Source of the DNA: Nectonema munidae
Lineage: Eukaryota; Nematomorpha; Nectonematoida; Nectonematidae
NCBI GenBank assembly: GCA_030549495.1
Contig: JAUIRK010000664.1
Coordinates: 395,001-459,000 of the forward strand
Length of the DNA stretch: 64,000 bases
Direction of reading: 5' to 3'
Part shown: one piece after another, positions 24,201 through 39,200 of the stretch
Numbering within the stretch: the first letter of the stretch is position 1
Layout: every line of letters begins with the position of its first letter
Position numbers and translations under genes: made by a program
The notes under the pieces: generated by a model
What the model saw: the letters and a program-made list of their open reading frames with translations, nothing else
Databases searched by the model: none
What the model was told of the DNA's origin: nothing

Positions 24201-27200
24201 TTCTTCATAACAATTTTTCATACATTAATGACTTTATGGATAAATTCATCACTTTTTCAACTGTGTCTACTATTCAAAAAACTGCATTTAGACAATTCTA
24301 AAATTCCGTTTCGCCAAACTTTCCAAAAATGCTATAATTCTTATTCGTCAACTTTGCTATCGATTTCTCCATGGCGAATTGGCAAACGGGTAAGAAGCCC
24401 ACGTAGCCTCATTCGAGTATCAGACATCATTTCTCCTCATGTATGCCAAATTTTATCATATGTTCCATTTGCTTACAGAGGGTCATGGGGCTTTTAGCAT
24501 GTCGGCAGGGAGTGGCACGTGCTTAAACGGTGAGAAACACTGATTTATAACTAATGTTAAATGTGATGACACGTACCATATTTCAAGGTCGTTTGTAAAT
24601 GCCGATTTTAGATCGTCATTGAATAGAAGAGTTAATCAAAAGAGTGTATGTATTTGTATACAGAGCAAAGTATCGGAAAATGTAAGGGAAGGCCAAAGAT
24701 TACCTGAAAAGAAGTAGTTGAAAGAGATAGGAGGAAAAGAAATGTAAAATCAGGAGATTAGCAAAATAGGCAAACTTGGAAACGATTAATTAAATAATGT
24801 AAAAAATATTTCATAGTTGTAACAACCGGCTAGACGCTACCTTGTTACGAAATCAATCAGCTTGTAATAATAATGCTTTTTTTTATTCAGAATTAAAAAA
24901 AAAGAAAATATATAAAAATGGAACATCTCTCCTGATATGCGTTTCTGTTATGAACAAAAAATTTTAATAATAGCCAAACTTTGCGAAGAGGTACGCGGAT
25001 TGGGGGGGGGGGGGAGAGTGCGGTACCGTCGCTGTATCTGTTTTTGCGTAATTTACCCTACTCTAGAAATCATTGGTTTACATGCCCTCAGGTTTTAATA
25101 TTACATTTGTTCCAAAAATTTCTTCAATCGAATGAATAGTAGATATCGCATCTCAATAACGTATCAATTATGTCAGAGACAACGAAACTTGGGCAAAGCA
25201 AAGTCGTGATTAATGCTTAACGCACCTTCATTCAGTTAGATATCTAAATTATAATACAAAGTTGAAAGTGGGCAACGTTATTATTCATGGAACTTTCGTT
25301 TTTATCAGTGATGTTAATTAAAATCGTGTTTCCGTTGACTGGTAAATTTAATGCCTACTTGCTTTTAATTGATGATAGATTGACCGGTTGATTTGGGGGA
25401 ACTTTTGAGTTCAGAAAAATGGAAAAAATCAAATGCAAGTACGAGAACATGAAAATAGAGCTGGGGAGTGCTGTTTCTTAAAAGACATGATACAATTACA
25501 GTGTCTAAAATGGCTTAACTTTATCTACATATTTTAATTTATTGTGATTTGCTAAAGTTATGAGCTGAACTAACCTTTGTAGTCTATCATCTTTAAATTT
25601 TTTCCGAATTGTACTTTTCTTAAGCTGCTCCTTTGAGATTGCATGCAAAGAATTAAGTGAGATGTTCTCGTGATGGCCACGCCTTTTATCTGTTTTCCGT
25701 GGCTGCTCGCGTCGTCACCTAAGCCTAAATACAAAAAATAGTGCACGTTAAAAAAAAAAGGCCTCTTTTTAACCAACATTAAAAATGATTCAAAACTTCG
25801 CTTTAAACTTGTTAATCTTAAGAAGACGAGGAATATATTGAAAAATCAGTTAAAATGAAAATGATGTGTACACATTACAAAACTTATACACTATAGCATT
25901 AAAGGTAGCAAAGAAGGCCGTGGAAGGCGTTAGTATTCAACTACTTTGATCTATTTTGTATTATTTTATCATTCAAGCTTGCAAGTTTAAACTTCTTCAG
26001 GCATGTTCCATAGCAGGGGTGTCAAACACACGGTCCTCGGGCCGCATTGAACCCGTCAAAAGTTACAGTGTGGCCCACTCAGTATTTTTGAGAAAATATT
26101 TAATGAGTTGGACTTTAAGTTTTCCATTTTTACATCCCCTTTTACAGTCGATGCATCAGAATTATTATTATTATCATCAGATTTTCAGCTGCAAAATCAT
26201 AGAAACTATTATATATCTTTCTCTGATGAAAAACACCTTTTTTACAAAGTAATTCATTTTTTCAATATCTTATTTCTAAATATCCTAAAATAACTTCACT
26301 GTCCTTAAAAATGTATTTTTGGCAAGACTTATCTTTTTAAGCAAAATTTTTTATTAATGAATATTCATAAGTCAAAGAACAGCAGAACAGGACTAACAAT
26401 TAATCGGATAAATGACCACTTGACAAATTCTGTTGGTACAATTTTAACTCCTAATTTTGATAAAATTGTTAGGAAGAAGCGATGATAATTTTGTGGGAAA
26501 TCGCAAAAGAAATATTAAGTATATAAACTTCATTCAAAAACAATTTATTCTGTTATTGTTGGTTTCAAATTATGATTATCTGTTTATTTTGAATCCTAGG
26601 CTTTTATTCGGCCCGCAAAAGCTGTAAATATTCGAAATGCGGGCCTGTAGTTGTTTCAGTTTGACACCCTTGTTCCATATCATATGTTGCATGAATAGGA
26701 TATATTCGCATTTTGAGAGTAAGTACCCTGTGTTGTGTCCTGAGTAAGGATTGAAATAAACTCGTATTCAATGTTTTAGCAAGCCCGAGCAGAGCAAGAA
26801 GAAGAATTTATTTCCAACATGCTCTTAAAGAAGATTCAAACGTTGAAAAAAGAGAAAGAGTCTCTCGCAGGAAACTACGAAAGAGAAGAAGAATACTTGA
26901 CGAATGACCTAACCAAGAAACTGAATCAGGTTTCTTTTTTGCTTCTTAAAAGTATATGTTAGAACCTAATTGTATCTCTGTTGGCAGACGGCCGAACAGT
27001 GGGAGCGTAGGGTTTAGATCAGGGGCGGATTAGGGGAACGGGGGGCCTGGGGCTGTAGTTTATTGTATGGGATTTAAAGAAACATTTTTTAAGAAGCTCT
27101 TATTTCCTGAAAAATTCGCTAAACTAAATATTTTATGATTATAAATGTGGAAAATAAATAGTGAAGGCTTGACAAATGAATATAACAATAATAAAATAGT

Positions 27201-30200
27201 TAATATTGGTACTGTTAGGCGAAGGAAAAAATTGAATATGCACACCTTGTGTTAGTTTATGGGGTAGAGATGAACCCATTTCCGATATTTCCGCTAGTGG
27301 GCTTTAATATTCTTAGTTGTGGGGAACTTTTTAAGCGAATGTATGCACAAAAACCAACCAACCAACACAATTGCAGAAATAACACAACTTAATACACTTT
27401 AGTTTTTTGTTTTTTTTTTAATTTTATACTATTTAAATAGTATTTTTAACTGTAAAGGAAAATTATGCAAATTTATTAGGAAATTTAAAATTGTTAGGAA
27501 AATATTTGTTAGGAAATTATGCAAATTTGACATGTTTTTTTTCTTCCTATTTTCTTTTCTATTTTTTGTCATATTTGTTAGTTTTCTTGAAGGACAGTTA
27601 AAGTTGTCTCTACGAAAGCTGTTCAATCATGTAATTCTTGGTCTTCCTTTTGAACGAACACCAATTACCTCTCCATTTAGGACAATATTTGGTAGGCGAC
27701 TAGAATCCATTCTTTCAACGTGGCCAAGCCATTTTCTTTGAATATTTTTCACTCGGTCTAAAAAATTTTCTGTTGTTCCAGTTATTTTATCTTCAAGTTC
27801 TTCTTTTCTTCTTTCTTTATTACCCCAGCACTCTGCGCCTTTTAGAACAGTAGGAATTACAGTTGCTTTGTACAGTCGTAACTTTAAATTCATAGAGATG
27901 TTTTGTCTTTCCATATTTTTTTTCAATCTTCCAAAAGTCTTGTACCCACATGGTATTCTTTCTTTTACAGCTGTAGCTGTATTTGCTTCGGGTGTAAACT
28001 TTACACCCAAATACTTAAAGACGTCTACTATAAGAAATGTAAAGTTTCAAAATTATATTAAATGAATACATTCCTGAAAGTAGGATAACCTATTTCGTGT
28101 GTGTATGATACATCAAAGATCTGAGCCGTTTCCAAGCAGTAGATTTAATTCAATACTCAGCAGATTCATCAATGTCATCAAAGCTATATGAAATTTTATA
28201 TAAAGTCAACAATAAAACTCTTCTCTTGCCGAAAAAATCAACTCGTCTTAATGCTTAAGACAATCTTCACCACGTGTTCTTTTGAAGGCAAATTAAATGT
28301 CCACACTGACTTTCGGTGAACGTGGAAACGCGAACTTAGCATACGTTTTTTCAAGCTTGAAGGAGGGGGTTAAGCCCATTGGGAAGGATGAAGGTGGGCA
28401 TGCGTGGGTTCAAAGATTATTAGAAAAATCAGGGACGGTAGCAGTAGACTTAATAAAATATAAACGGTTAATACAAAATTTTAAAAATTGCAAAAAATAT
28501 AGATAGTAATCCAAAGAGAACTGCAAAAAGACAAAATAGAATTGCAAACGAAAAAATAGAACTAAAAATGGTATATAAAGAACTGGGAAAAAGACTAGAT
28601 CAGTGATTCCCAAATTCTTCCAGGAATTTGACTGCGATTTCAAATACCCATCTCCCTTATCCTTCCCCTAGAGAAGAAAAAGTTAATAAAAACACACAAT
28701 GAATAAACATTTTTTTTTGTAATTTGTTCTTTTGCAATTTTAATTTCTCCTTACAGTTATAAAACTAGCTAAATCTCATAAGAGTGCTTAACATATATTA
28801 TTCAAGCAAAGATGGGGGTGATGTTTATTATCTAATAAGGAGGGCGTGATGTTTTGTTATTATATAGAGTAGAGTGGAGGATGTAGGAGGCCTTAAACTA
28901 AAAAACGGTCATCGAGTAAAAAATTGGGAACCACTGGGAAAGAGCATTTATAAATCTTATGTGTCCATAAAAGAATAAAGTTTACGTCTTTTGTTTCATA
29001 AAGTCTACATCTCAAATCGAGAATAAGAAATATGATTGATGACTATAAACTCTTCCAACTTGGGTTATAATAAATCCTTGCTAAAGTAATATTATAATCT
29101 TTTTTTTAATTTTTTTTTTGAAAACCCACCCTCCAGTGTTTGAATAAATTAACAGAGTCGATTCCTTCTTACTCACGACTGGGAAACATTTTTTCTTTTT
29201 TGTCATTGATCTCAAAGTTGGAAACTGGACGTTAAAAACTTCCAGCACAATCTGTTTATATCTTCTGGTAATTTATTATGACTTGCACTCAAAGACTTCA
29301 TTCCTACAAGCTATATTTCAAAAAATTCATTTGTATTTTAAATCCGTTTTTCTATTTTTGTGGATTTAGTTGCAAAAGGAGAAAATAACTCTGGAAAAAA
29401 CTCTGGAACAAGAACAAGAATACCAAGTGAACACGTTGATGAAGAAGATCAATAAGTTGGAAGCAGAAACGCAGAAGAAGCAAGCAGCCCTAGACAAAGT
29501 ACACTTCGCTTTATTTCTGCTATTTTTATATTTAGTATACCTAGGAATGAATCGACGCCATTCATCTTGTTCCAACTCTCTTCACATTTTTTTAAAAGTA
29601 TTTCGTCTATTTCTAAAAGCTTGTTACCTGTTCTTTGCCTCGGATGTATTGCTAGTTTGATATTGAGGTAAACTTATGACAAGCACACCCAAACTTCATC
29701 GCTGGCATTTAGTCGATGGAGACCACAAAAAAGACCGAATGGACATTTGGCCTTAAGCTCCAAGAAAATCAGGTTGAAAATGTACGCGCGTCAGTAGCAA
29801 TTCCTAACATCAGGTGTTGAACAAAATCATTAATTCGAATTTTTTTTAGTTAAATCATAATGACTTTAAAATAGTATTTCAACAGGACATTCTTTTGAAG
29901 CACCTAGGAAGCAATAGTTTATGTTTGTTAATTATTATCAGTGTTATAAGGTCGTAGGACAAGATTAATACATTAAAGTACCATAAAATACAGTATTTTG
30001 ACATTTTTTGACAGTTGCTTTCAAACTGGTGTAGCTGATAAACTGTGCTCAAATTTTAACACTAAACTCAGTAAAATAGGGGATCTTCTTAAGTATTTAT
30101 TTAAAGAATGCGGGCAATTTAGTATTATTCCATAATTTCTTGTGATAATTGCAAAACGGATTCTTCAAATCAGTCATTGAACTTCAGTTAAGCCTTAATT

Positions 30201-33200
30201 TTGCTTCAGGACATGGTCTATGTTTGGACGAATTTGTCATGGATTTAAAATGCAAAGGAACTCCCTAGGTTAGATTCCCGATCATGAGATATGGCATCTC
30301 TGGGGTGCACTACGAACAACAAACGTGAGATTTAGACCAAGTGGATCAAGCATACAGCCCACCCATTTAGGTCCAAAGTTTCTCCACACGAACAACTTTT
30401 TATCTTGAAGTTAAATAAAGACTTTTTAAAATACTTTTTTAACAAATTATTTTTAATATACTGTTAAAAATAATACATGAAAGTATAAAAAATTCAATTT
30501 TTTTTTCATACATCTCAATCTCGTAGGCAATATAAGACTTTGAAATTGGAAGGAACTTATGTTTTTCTTAGCAAAACAACTTTTAGATAATAAGGAGAAT
30601 TTTTTTGAATTCGTATTCGTTATCAGTACAAACTTTTTGAAAAAAGTGACCTTTGTTAAGAATATGTGTTTAAATGGAATTTTAAAAAAATTTTAATGTT
30701 ACAAGATGTTTTATCTAAATGTTTCTTTTTTGGTAGTGCTTAAAGCAATAGGGAGAAAAGAAAAATCGACAACATATGCAGAAGTAATAGTAGTATAAAT
30801 TGGATAATAATATATACATATATAACGTATAGGCAGAGAAATAAGTTAGATTATCTACTACTACTACTATTACTACATATGTTGTCCATAATTTGGTCGT
30901 TTATCGCACCCCTTGTGAGAGTTGCTGATCTAGATGGAATCTTAGGATTCACATGGCAACATTTGATGACGCACCTGGCTATCTTCAAGGGCGCACCAGT
31001 GCACCGCGGCGCACCTTTTGAGAAGCACTGCTTTAGAGAACATTGGCCTAAAGTGACATACCAAATAACAAGAATATTTTTATCTTCGAAAAAACAATTC
31101 AGATGGAGTTTTACTCCACATTCTGCACATGGTTTTGCAATTCTTCATAACTTTGCAATAAGAGCATCTACCTTGGGATTTGGCTTGTACTGGCTGATGA
31201 ATCCACAATTGAGATTACAGATTCTTTTTCCACAGGATCCAGGTTTTTCCAAATTACTTGTAGTAAGCAAGCCATTCAGAATTTCTCTAGTAAACGTTAA
31301 AAAAAAATCCAACTTTGGTTCTGATTTTAACTCTAGATACAACTTCCAAGAGGCGACGTTTAGAATACTAAGACAATTTATAAAAAGTGTCCAGTACCAT
31401 TTTTGCCAGAAATTTTTGGGCGATATACATGACACATACGGTCTAACAAATCAACTCCTCCCATTTCTTCAGCAATATAGGAAGGTTGATCAACTTTTAA
31501 ATATTTTTAACAGATTTGCTATATCTTTTTGCTTGTTTCAGACTGCAGGGGTTTCCAACTCAGGGGTCGCGACCCCAAAATCGGGTTGCCAAACATTTTT
31601 CTTGGGGTCGTCAAGACCTCAAAATAAAAATATTATTAACTCTTAATTCTGAGAGTTTTTAAGGATATACAGTCGCAAATAGGTTCAGGGATAGTGGATA
31701 ATTTCTGTGGAAAAGTACGAAGAAGAGAAAACACAAAAATGATAAATCAATTTTACTTTTCATATTTTCTAAAGAATGACGTAGGGAGAGAAAAAACGAT
31801 GTCAAATAAGCATTGGTTTATTATCTTCGTGCTTTTCTCCTACAAGCTGGAGAAATTGGGTGAGGAGTTTGACAGGTACAATGTTCCCTATGGAGAGCTT
31901 CATGAGAAATATAAATGTTTGCTAAGACTTTTCGATATCCAAGCTGAGGCTCTTTCAGAAGAGTCTTCTATCCAAAATCTTCAAGAGGAGCCTACATTCA
32001 ATCCCTTCTATCCAGCATGAGGAAACTCTTCGTTTTAACTTTCAGCGACAAACTCTTCTGGACTGCTGTGAAAAAAAGAAACCAGTCCTTGGATTCGAAG
32101 TGGTGAAAGTGTTATTGCCTTTCGCTACAACCTATTTGTGTGAATCACGATTTGCAGCTTACTTTCATCAAAACTGGAAAGCTAAGGTTGAAGCCATGGC
32201 TGCAACCGAAACATGATTTGAGGATGGCACTTTTAAAGACTGAACCACGAATAGAGAAACTTAGCAATATGATTCAAGCCCAAGACTTCAATTAAAATTA
32301 ATTTATCCTTTCACACATTTATCTTGTTTTTTAAAGAATGAGACAGAATATTATTCCAGAAATGGTTGCTTTAATTAATGTCAAGTTGTAAAATTCATAA
32401 TGCTATGAATATAATAAAATGTAATGCTGTTAATTTTGTCTTCCACAACCACACCCTTAAAGTACCCTCTTACAGATATATTCATTACAATTGTCGTCCT
32501 TTACTTTAACAGCCAACTATTCATATATATTTTTAATAAGAGATATGCAACTAAATTAGTGGGGTCGGGGTCATATTTTGAGAAATTCTAAAAAAAAGTT
32601 GGCAACCACTGATCTAAGGGAAGATTATTCCTGAAAGATAAATGTTCTTTAAAATCATTCAAATCATCTATTCCAAGGAAAGTGGGTGTTTCTTAGTATA
32701 AGTCTAGATATCCGCTTTTTAATAAAAACTTCATTTTCTATTTTTTTTCAAATTTAAATCACATTCAACTTTTTTTTATCTACGTTACCATTAAAATCAA
32801 TAAAAATTTTGTGCTTAAATATTTTACTCCTTATAATTTTTGATCTTTCAAGGTTTTTATGTAAATAAGATACTGTACTGAAACCTGTATCAGCTATTTT
32901 ACTTATCAAATCTTCATTCAATTTAATAATTAAAGTATTGCTCCTTTCAGAAACCTTAATAAACTTTGAAAGGAAGAATTTTTTATTAAATTTTCCTTAA
33001 TAGCCTCAGAATAACTCTTCTCAGATGATTCTGTAATCAACTTCTCAAGTTTGTCATTTATCATTTATACTAATAGAATTTGTAAAAGTTTAAATGAAAT
33101 CTTCAATCCAAAATTTCTATCTTGAGCGCACTGAATTTTTTCCGAATGTATTTGAAGAGAAAGATCTTCTGTTGTGACTTTTCATTGAGTTCCTTAATTT

Positions 33201-36200
33201 TTTTTTCTTTTTTACTTAAATTCGCTTTTTGATCAAACTTTTATTTTGAGTTTTTTCTTAAAATAGTTGCGACGTGAAAAAATAGAACTTGAGAACACAC
33301 TGGAGCAAGAGCAAGAGTCCTTAGTGAACAGACTTTGGAAGAAGATGGAGAAATTGGAAGCTGAGAAGAGGTTTTCTACACAATAATTCTGAATTTTCCT
33401 ATTCTACTCCATTAAATATTTTTACATCACCTCTCCTCAGTTAATTTTTTGTGGCCGTTCCAATAATTTAAATGTTCTGTGTGTTTGTTTCGCGTATACA
33501 ACAAAGTTTGTAGCATAAACAATTTATTAAAGCCTAGAATAAGGCTTCCTTCGAAGAGGTTTGAATCCTTGAGCTGTATTTTATGTGGTAGTACTTTTTT
33601 TAAAATAGACGTCAAGTATACAAAAGCTGTGATAGGCCTAGTCTTGTATATAGTGACCAGAGTTGGCTCTTGAACAAATCTGAGAAATGTAGACTAAATA
33701 TCACTCAGATGAAATTGTATGTTATGAGGTATTATTTATGAAATGTTTATGAGGAGCAATCTAAAGGCAAAGGCAAATAACTTCGAATGAGATGTTTCCT
33801 GAGAAAAAGGAGGCAAAATGGGGAAAATTAAAGACATAAAATGAATGCTTGTTTTTCATAGTTGTATTAACCTATTCGAGCTCATCTTGCTGAAAAACTG
33901 ACTATTATTATTATTATTGTTATTATTATTATTTTCAAAATATGGATGAGTATATAAGGAGACATTCCAGTTCCACCATTACAATACGCAAAGATTATAT
34001 ATTTAAATATTTTTAAAAGTTTATGAATATTGATAAATAATAATTGTCTAATAAAATGCATGAAATGTTTCAATTTTGTATTAAAAAAATTTTCCTTAAA
34101 ATAACTAAATATTCCCTGTTTTCATTCAATATTTTTGGAACAGAAACGTGTTCTTGAAATTTGGTACTCGTTCCAACGCTAATCTTTACCCCTGAGATGA
34201 GCATATCTTGGACAGATGAGTATATTGCGAGCACCTATTTACCCATTCTGAATTGGTCTCATATAAATGGCTTTCAAAGTCCCCTTTTGCTGCCAAGTCT
34301 CACTCAATTGTATCATCTTCCTCAAGGTAATATTACACTGTCCTCGTACTTCTTTCGAACAAGCTTAGTAGCCTCATATAGTAAACGTTTAGTTTCTGCG
34401 TCATTCATCTTCCGTTTCTACGCCTCATACCATGGGGGATTGATATAGGTATCGGGTGCAATAATGCAACCAAACATACAATAATTTGATTTAGATTTAT
34501 GGCAAGCCTTGTAAATGCTATACTTTGTATGCCACCCATACTTTCTTTACATTTCGTTGTTTTTGTTTGTTGTCTCCCGTGCTCTTGCCAGACCACTGAT
34601 ATACCAGAGTATAGGATCACTCCTGGAAGTCCCCTTCCTCGATATAAACTCGGCAGGGACGTAGCAAATGAAACAAATTGCTCTATATTTTTAATAAATA
34701 TTATAAGTTAATATTTTCACGAAACATCACCAAATCTTTGACTTTTCTGCATCCAAATTCATTATTTTGCTCGTGATAAAATTCTTGTTCATCAACTTCT
34801 GATTTGGATAAACTCGCTTGTATTCTTGGATATTTTTCCGCTAAATTACATAAAAGCTAGAAGGTCTTTCCTTTCCTTCATCTCTGAGAAGCCTTCACAC
34901 TTGTCATTTTCTTGCGTTAATTTGAGAATTTATGCTTTTTAATTTTTTTTCAATTTTGCTGTAGAACAAATCTCAACACTCAAAGTTTAAGTTAATTATC
35001 AACTCTTTCCTAGTCTAGTGCATTTGTTTTGTTGCAATCATTTCTAAATCAATTTTCATATTTGCAAATAAATTGGAAAACCTAGAGGATCCAAGTAAAT
35101 GTGATTTCTCTCCAAAAATATTTGAAACAACAGAATTAAAAGTCTAAGAAAATCATTTTACCCCCTAGAATTTGTAGATTTACAGACATTAGAAGGAAAT
35201 CATTTGAGTTTGCGGGTTGAAGGCTCATCCAATTGTCTACATGTTGTATATTGACAATTCTTTCTCCACCTACCACCTACCTATATTACTTCCTGACCCA
35301 GATTTGGAGAAGCTTTTTTCTGACTTAACAAAATATCTCAGAATGACAAAGAAAGTTTTCCTTCATTATTTTCTTGTCAATTCCCATGGGTATTAATTAC
35401 TTTAACCACTTAGATGTCTCGGAAAAGCAAACCACGTGTAATCACTATCACACACACACACACGCACAAACACAAATGAGCTTGTAATATGATTAGTGAG
35501 AGGTGTGGTGTATGATAAATTAATTATCATTAGTTTTATCTCTTGGTTCAATTTATTTGGCGTAAATTAATTGCCTTTAAAAGGTAACTAAAAACTGTAA
35601 AAAAGTTCGCTGCGTATTTTTAATGTTTCCATTTTTCTTTAACTCACATAAATTTTTTGCCTCCGATTTTGTCCGTGTGGTCACACCTTGAGAAAGTCCA
35701 AGACCAAGGCCGACATTTTTCCAAAATACCGAGAACACTTCTTGCTTAGGCTCTTACAGATGAAGTTGGAGAAGCCCGTTTCCTCCACCCCGCACTCGCC
35801 AGCAGCGTCCAGTCAAAAGCGAGACCCGATTGAAGAAGAGAACGATGCAGCTGTCTCTTTCTCCCAAAGTCCACAAGTTCTCACTCTGCACATCCAGAAT
35901 CTGAAAGCAGAAGTTTCGGATCTTAAGCACCAACTCAAGCTCGCAACTCAGCATCGTAAACCTTTTTCCTACGCCTAGTCGCACACTAGTAGTTCCGTCA
36001 CTGAGCGTTTGAATCAAGGGACGCATCTCAAAATTTTTATTGGTGAGATTGTTAATGAAACGCACATCCTCGGAAACTACAGAATTAAAATGATTTATGT
36101 ATTTTTCAAGCATAAAAATATTCCTTGTATTATGGCTGATGAAGAAAGAAAGTTGAACATGTGGGGCATGGTGAAAGGAGTATATAGAATTTATGGGGTT

Positions 36201-39200
36201 TGTTGTTGTTGTTATTATCCGTATCTTACACTATCTCGTTATTAGTGTGATCTATCAGTTCGAAAAAGAAAACAATTTTATTTGAACTGAGAGAGTATAT
36301 CCAACTCTGAAAAATACTCACAGGGAAAAGTATATAAATTTGGTTACACTTTCGCAGCAGTAGCAATGAGTGCCTGTATTTTCAGCCAACATTTAAGGGG
36401 TTTCTTTGGGTTTAACAGAGAATGATGGTATGTGAAGTGGGATTTAAATTTATTTAATGCTTTTCCTTACTCAATTCTAACTATTTCAGACGTCGCATCG
36501 AAATACTTTAGAAATGCAGGAATGTGGAGATTGATTTAAAAATTCTTTCTTGTTTAATGTTTGTAATTTTAAACAATAACGCAAACAAAGTGTTAACTTG
36601 ATAAGAGAAATCATCAAAAGATTTAAATTTGAGTTATTAGAGAATAAAATTTTTTTACACATTAGCATAAGAAAACAAATATTTGACGCATATACTATAA
36701 ATGCTTGGTCGTCCTCCCCAGACCTGAAACTCCGCGTTGGTACATTGATGGAGGCGTTTTGAAATTCTTAGGGGGTGTGCAGTGAAATTTATGAATAGCT
36801 AGTATTCGGACAATAAATTTTTCTTAGTTGAAATGCGGATACATTTTCAATAATAATTTATATCATTGTGTGCTTGCAACGAAAAGGTTTTTTTATGATG
36901 TCTAAGTGTGATATCATTTTGAAATCTTTTCCTTTCAAGTAAAACATATTATTTGAGAAAAATGGAAAATTCATTTGATCAAAATTTGATGTATCGATTC
37001 AATTTAGATATTTTACAGGGAGTTCGGAAATGGCTAGGATACTTTTCTCCTTTTCGCATATTGTGTGGTGGAAATCGGATTTAATTCTTAAAGGATACGT
37101 ATGGAAGTGGTGCTATTAAAATTAATGTCAGTAATATCAAATCCAATATCAAAATTGGATGATAAATGAATGTTGCTAAAATATACCCAATTTTCTCATT
37201 ATTATTCTTTAAATTAATTACAATTAGGGCAAACAATTTTTGAACTAAAAAATCCCATTTTTTTGAAACTTTATTATCAAGTTTTTTTTTTAAAACTTTT
37301 TTGGTTTAAGGAAAAAAATGAAGTTTTTTGAATTAAAAAGACTCGCTCCATAGATTATATTAGATAGAAACAAATAATATTTAAATAATATTGCTGTTTT
37401 TGCTTCTTTGGAAATAGCTTTTTAAATTTTTGTTCAACTAGAAAACTTTTTTTGAAATTTATGACGTAAAAAATTCAAAAAAAAAGATAAGAAAAAATAG
37501 TTCAAACTACTTTAAATATGGTTTACAGTAACTTTTAGTTTTTTAATGTTTCTTTACTTTATAGACTTTTATTCGTCCTCGAAGGAGTGCATCTTCGAAA
37601 TTTTTAACTTTATATTTTCCTTACCTTATTTCAGCTTTTTATTCAACAACAAAATTAAAAAAAATTTATGATGAAATTAAATCATTAATAGACATTAAAA
37701 ACAGGAAAAAAGTGTAAATTCAAGTTTTGAATGATAATTAATTTCTAATTAAACATGAAATAATCATTGAAAATATTTTAATTTTTGGTTTTTTAAAATC
37801 AGTTTTACTAAAAATAAATTGTTGATTATTATTTATTGACTTAAAAACATTTTCCTTCACTTTATTGATCCTAAAAAACCAAAAAAAAAACAGGACAAAA
37901 TATATTTCAAACTCTTTTAAAACTAGTTTAAAGTGACTTCCTGCTCTTTTTAAAAAATTGATTTATTGACTTTTGTTCGCCCTGAACATTTTATATTTAT
38001 TTTTTAAATTTTCTATTCCCTTTCTTTAAATTATATTTTATAAGTAAGGATTAAACAATATTTTTTATGGAGTGGAAAAAGTTAAAAAACACTGTCCTAG
38101 ATGTCGTATTTGAAAAGTCATAATTTCGATGAAGCCATATTGTACCTATTTCGTGTTAAATATTCGAAATTTTTCCAAAATAGACTCGGAAAAGATGTCT
38201 CAGTTACTGAAGGAAGAAGAGGATATTCAAGATTGCAAAGTTGAACTTTTGCGTCAGTTGAAGGACAGCAGCTGTGATCTGAAGTCTATGCCTTCCTACA
38301 ATCCGTCTGAGAGTGAGTACAGTGAAATGGAGGAAGATAGGTAAGTGTAACTGCAACTTTTTTCCTAGCGAGCGTACCACGGTTGATTTAAACAAAAGCA
38401 TTTTCAAAGTTAGATCCGCACACCACTTGTGCTTCCAAAATGATGTGAATAGGGCACGTAAGAGGAGGAAGTTAGTTCCGGCATTTATTTCAGGAATTCT
38501 ATGTAATCTAAAGATAAAGCAGAGATTGGAATAGTGAAATGGGGTGTATTTTAAGAAATTGAAGCGGGAATTAAGAATTGTAATAAACCTTATCAGAAAA
38601 CATAATAAAAATGGCTGTGCAAAAGGGCTTTTATCATGTCTTCATATTTTTGTGGTTTTGGTAGATACTCAGTAAGAAATGTGAGGGGTAGCCTGCCGTG
38701 TCCAACCTCTTGAGATTTTGGTAGAAGTTTTATATCCTTTTTTTAATAGTGAACTTTACACTATTTAAAATCAAGTTTTAAGAGTATTGCCATTTTTCCT
38801 TTAATGATACCGCTTTTTCGCCCTGCCCTTTTAAAACATTTTTGATGTATTCATTATAATGATGTTTTAGGAATTCTTTTTCCAGTCAAGTTTCACTCAA
38901 TATTCCTGCTAACATGGAGAATTCAAGAAAACACCAAACTCCCAGCCCCATCCACTTTCTGTCTTACTCTGGTAAGTAATTCATTCCCTTCAAATTTTAG
39001 AGTTGGATTCTTCATAAAAGGTATTTAAGTGCCTCTATCAAAACCATACGTGCCAGAAGAATTCGTAGTTTGTGGCGAAAAAGCGTTGCCATTTTAATAA
39101 GCAGCAGAACTTTAGTCTAGAACATATGGTTCGCCTCATAGTTTGAACACCAAAGTGGAACTGTTGAGCCTTCAATATCCGGAAGCGGTCTTTCACACAG

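Larger units (their letters stand above)
21255..26779 (+). other. CCDC6 intron 1
   Basis: 5.5 kb holding a hAT MITE, a possible longer hAT pair with a nested TTAA-flanked MITE, unassigned open frames near 22.0-22.6 kb, a G-run at about 25002-25014, and a second hAT element ending 107 bases before exon 2. The stretch 24560-26000 shows nothing recognisable. Confidence 0.8.
26930..29369 (+). other. CCDC6 intron 2
   Basis: 2.4 kb. Holds a SINE head, an antisense LINE fragment and a hAT MITE; the remaining AT-rich sequence has no recognised feature. Confidence 0.8.
29499..33266 (+). other. CCDC6 intron 3
   Basis: 3.8 kb packed with mobile DNA: a tRNA-like SINE, a short inverted repeat, a hAT terminus, a piggyBac remnant on the minus strand and a hAT element of about 1.1 kb. 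Confidence 0.8.

Noticed and set aside
24114-24497. 127-codon plus-strand open frame in intron 1
   Set aside because: Overlaps another open frame on the opposite strand, no recognisable motif, and lies within a possible hAT element.
22923-24542. A single well-supported hAT element
   Set aside because: End motifs are convincing but flanks do not match, so it is listed only as possible.
30225-30300. Functional tRNA gene
   Set aside because: The B box is good, but acceptor and anticodon stems do not pair by eye.
30879-31646. 255-codon plus-strand open frame
   Set aside because: It is antisense to the recognisable piggyBac transposase remnant and overlaps the hAT end; no domain matches.
35750-35760. 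Alternative acceptor TTACAG for CCDC6 exon 5
   Set aside because: It would give an immediate stop after the split Arg codon, while the upstream GCTTAG gives the conserved RLLQ sequence.
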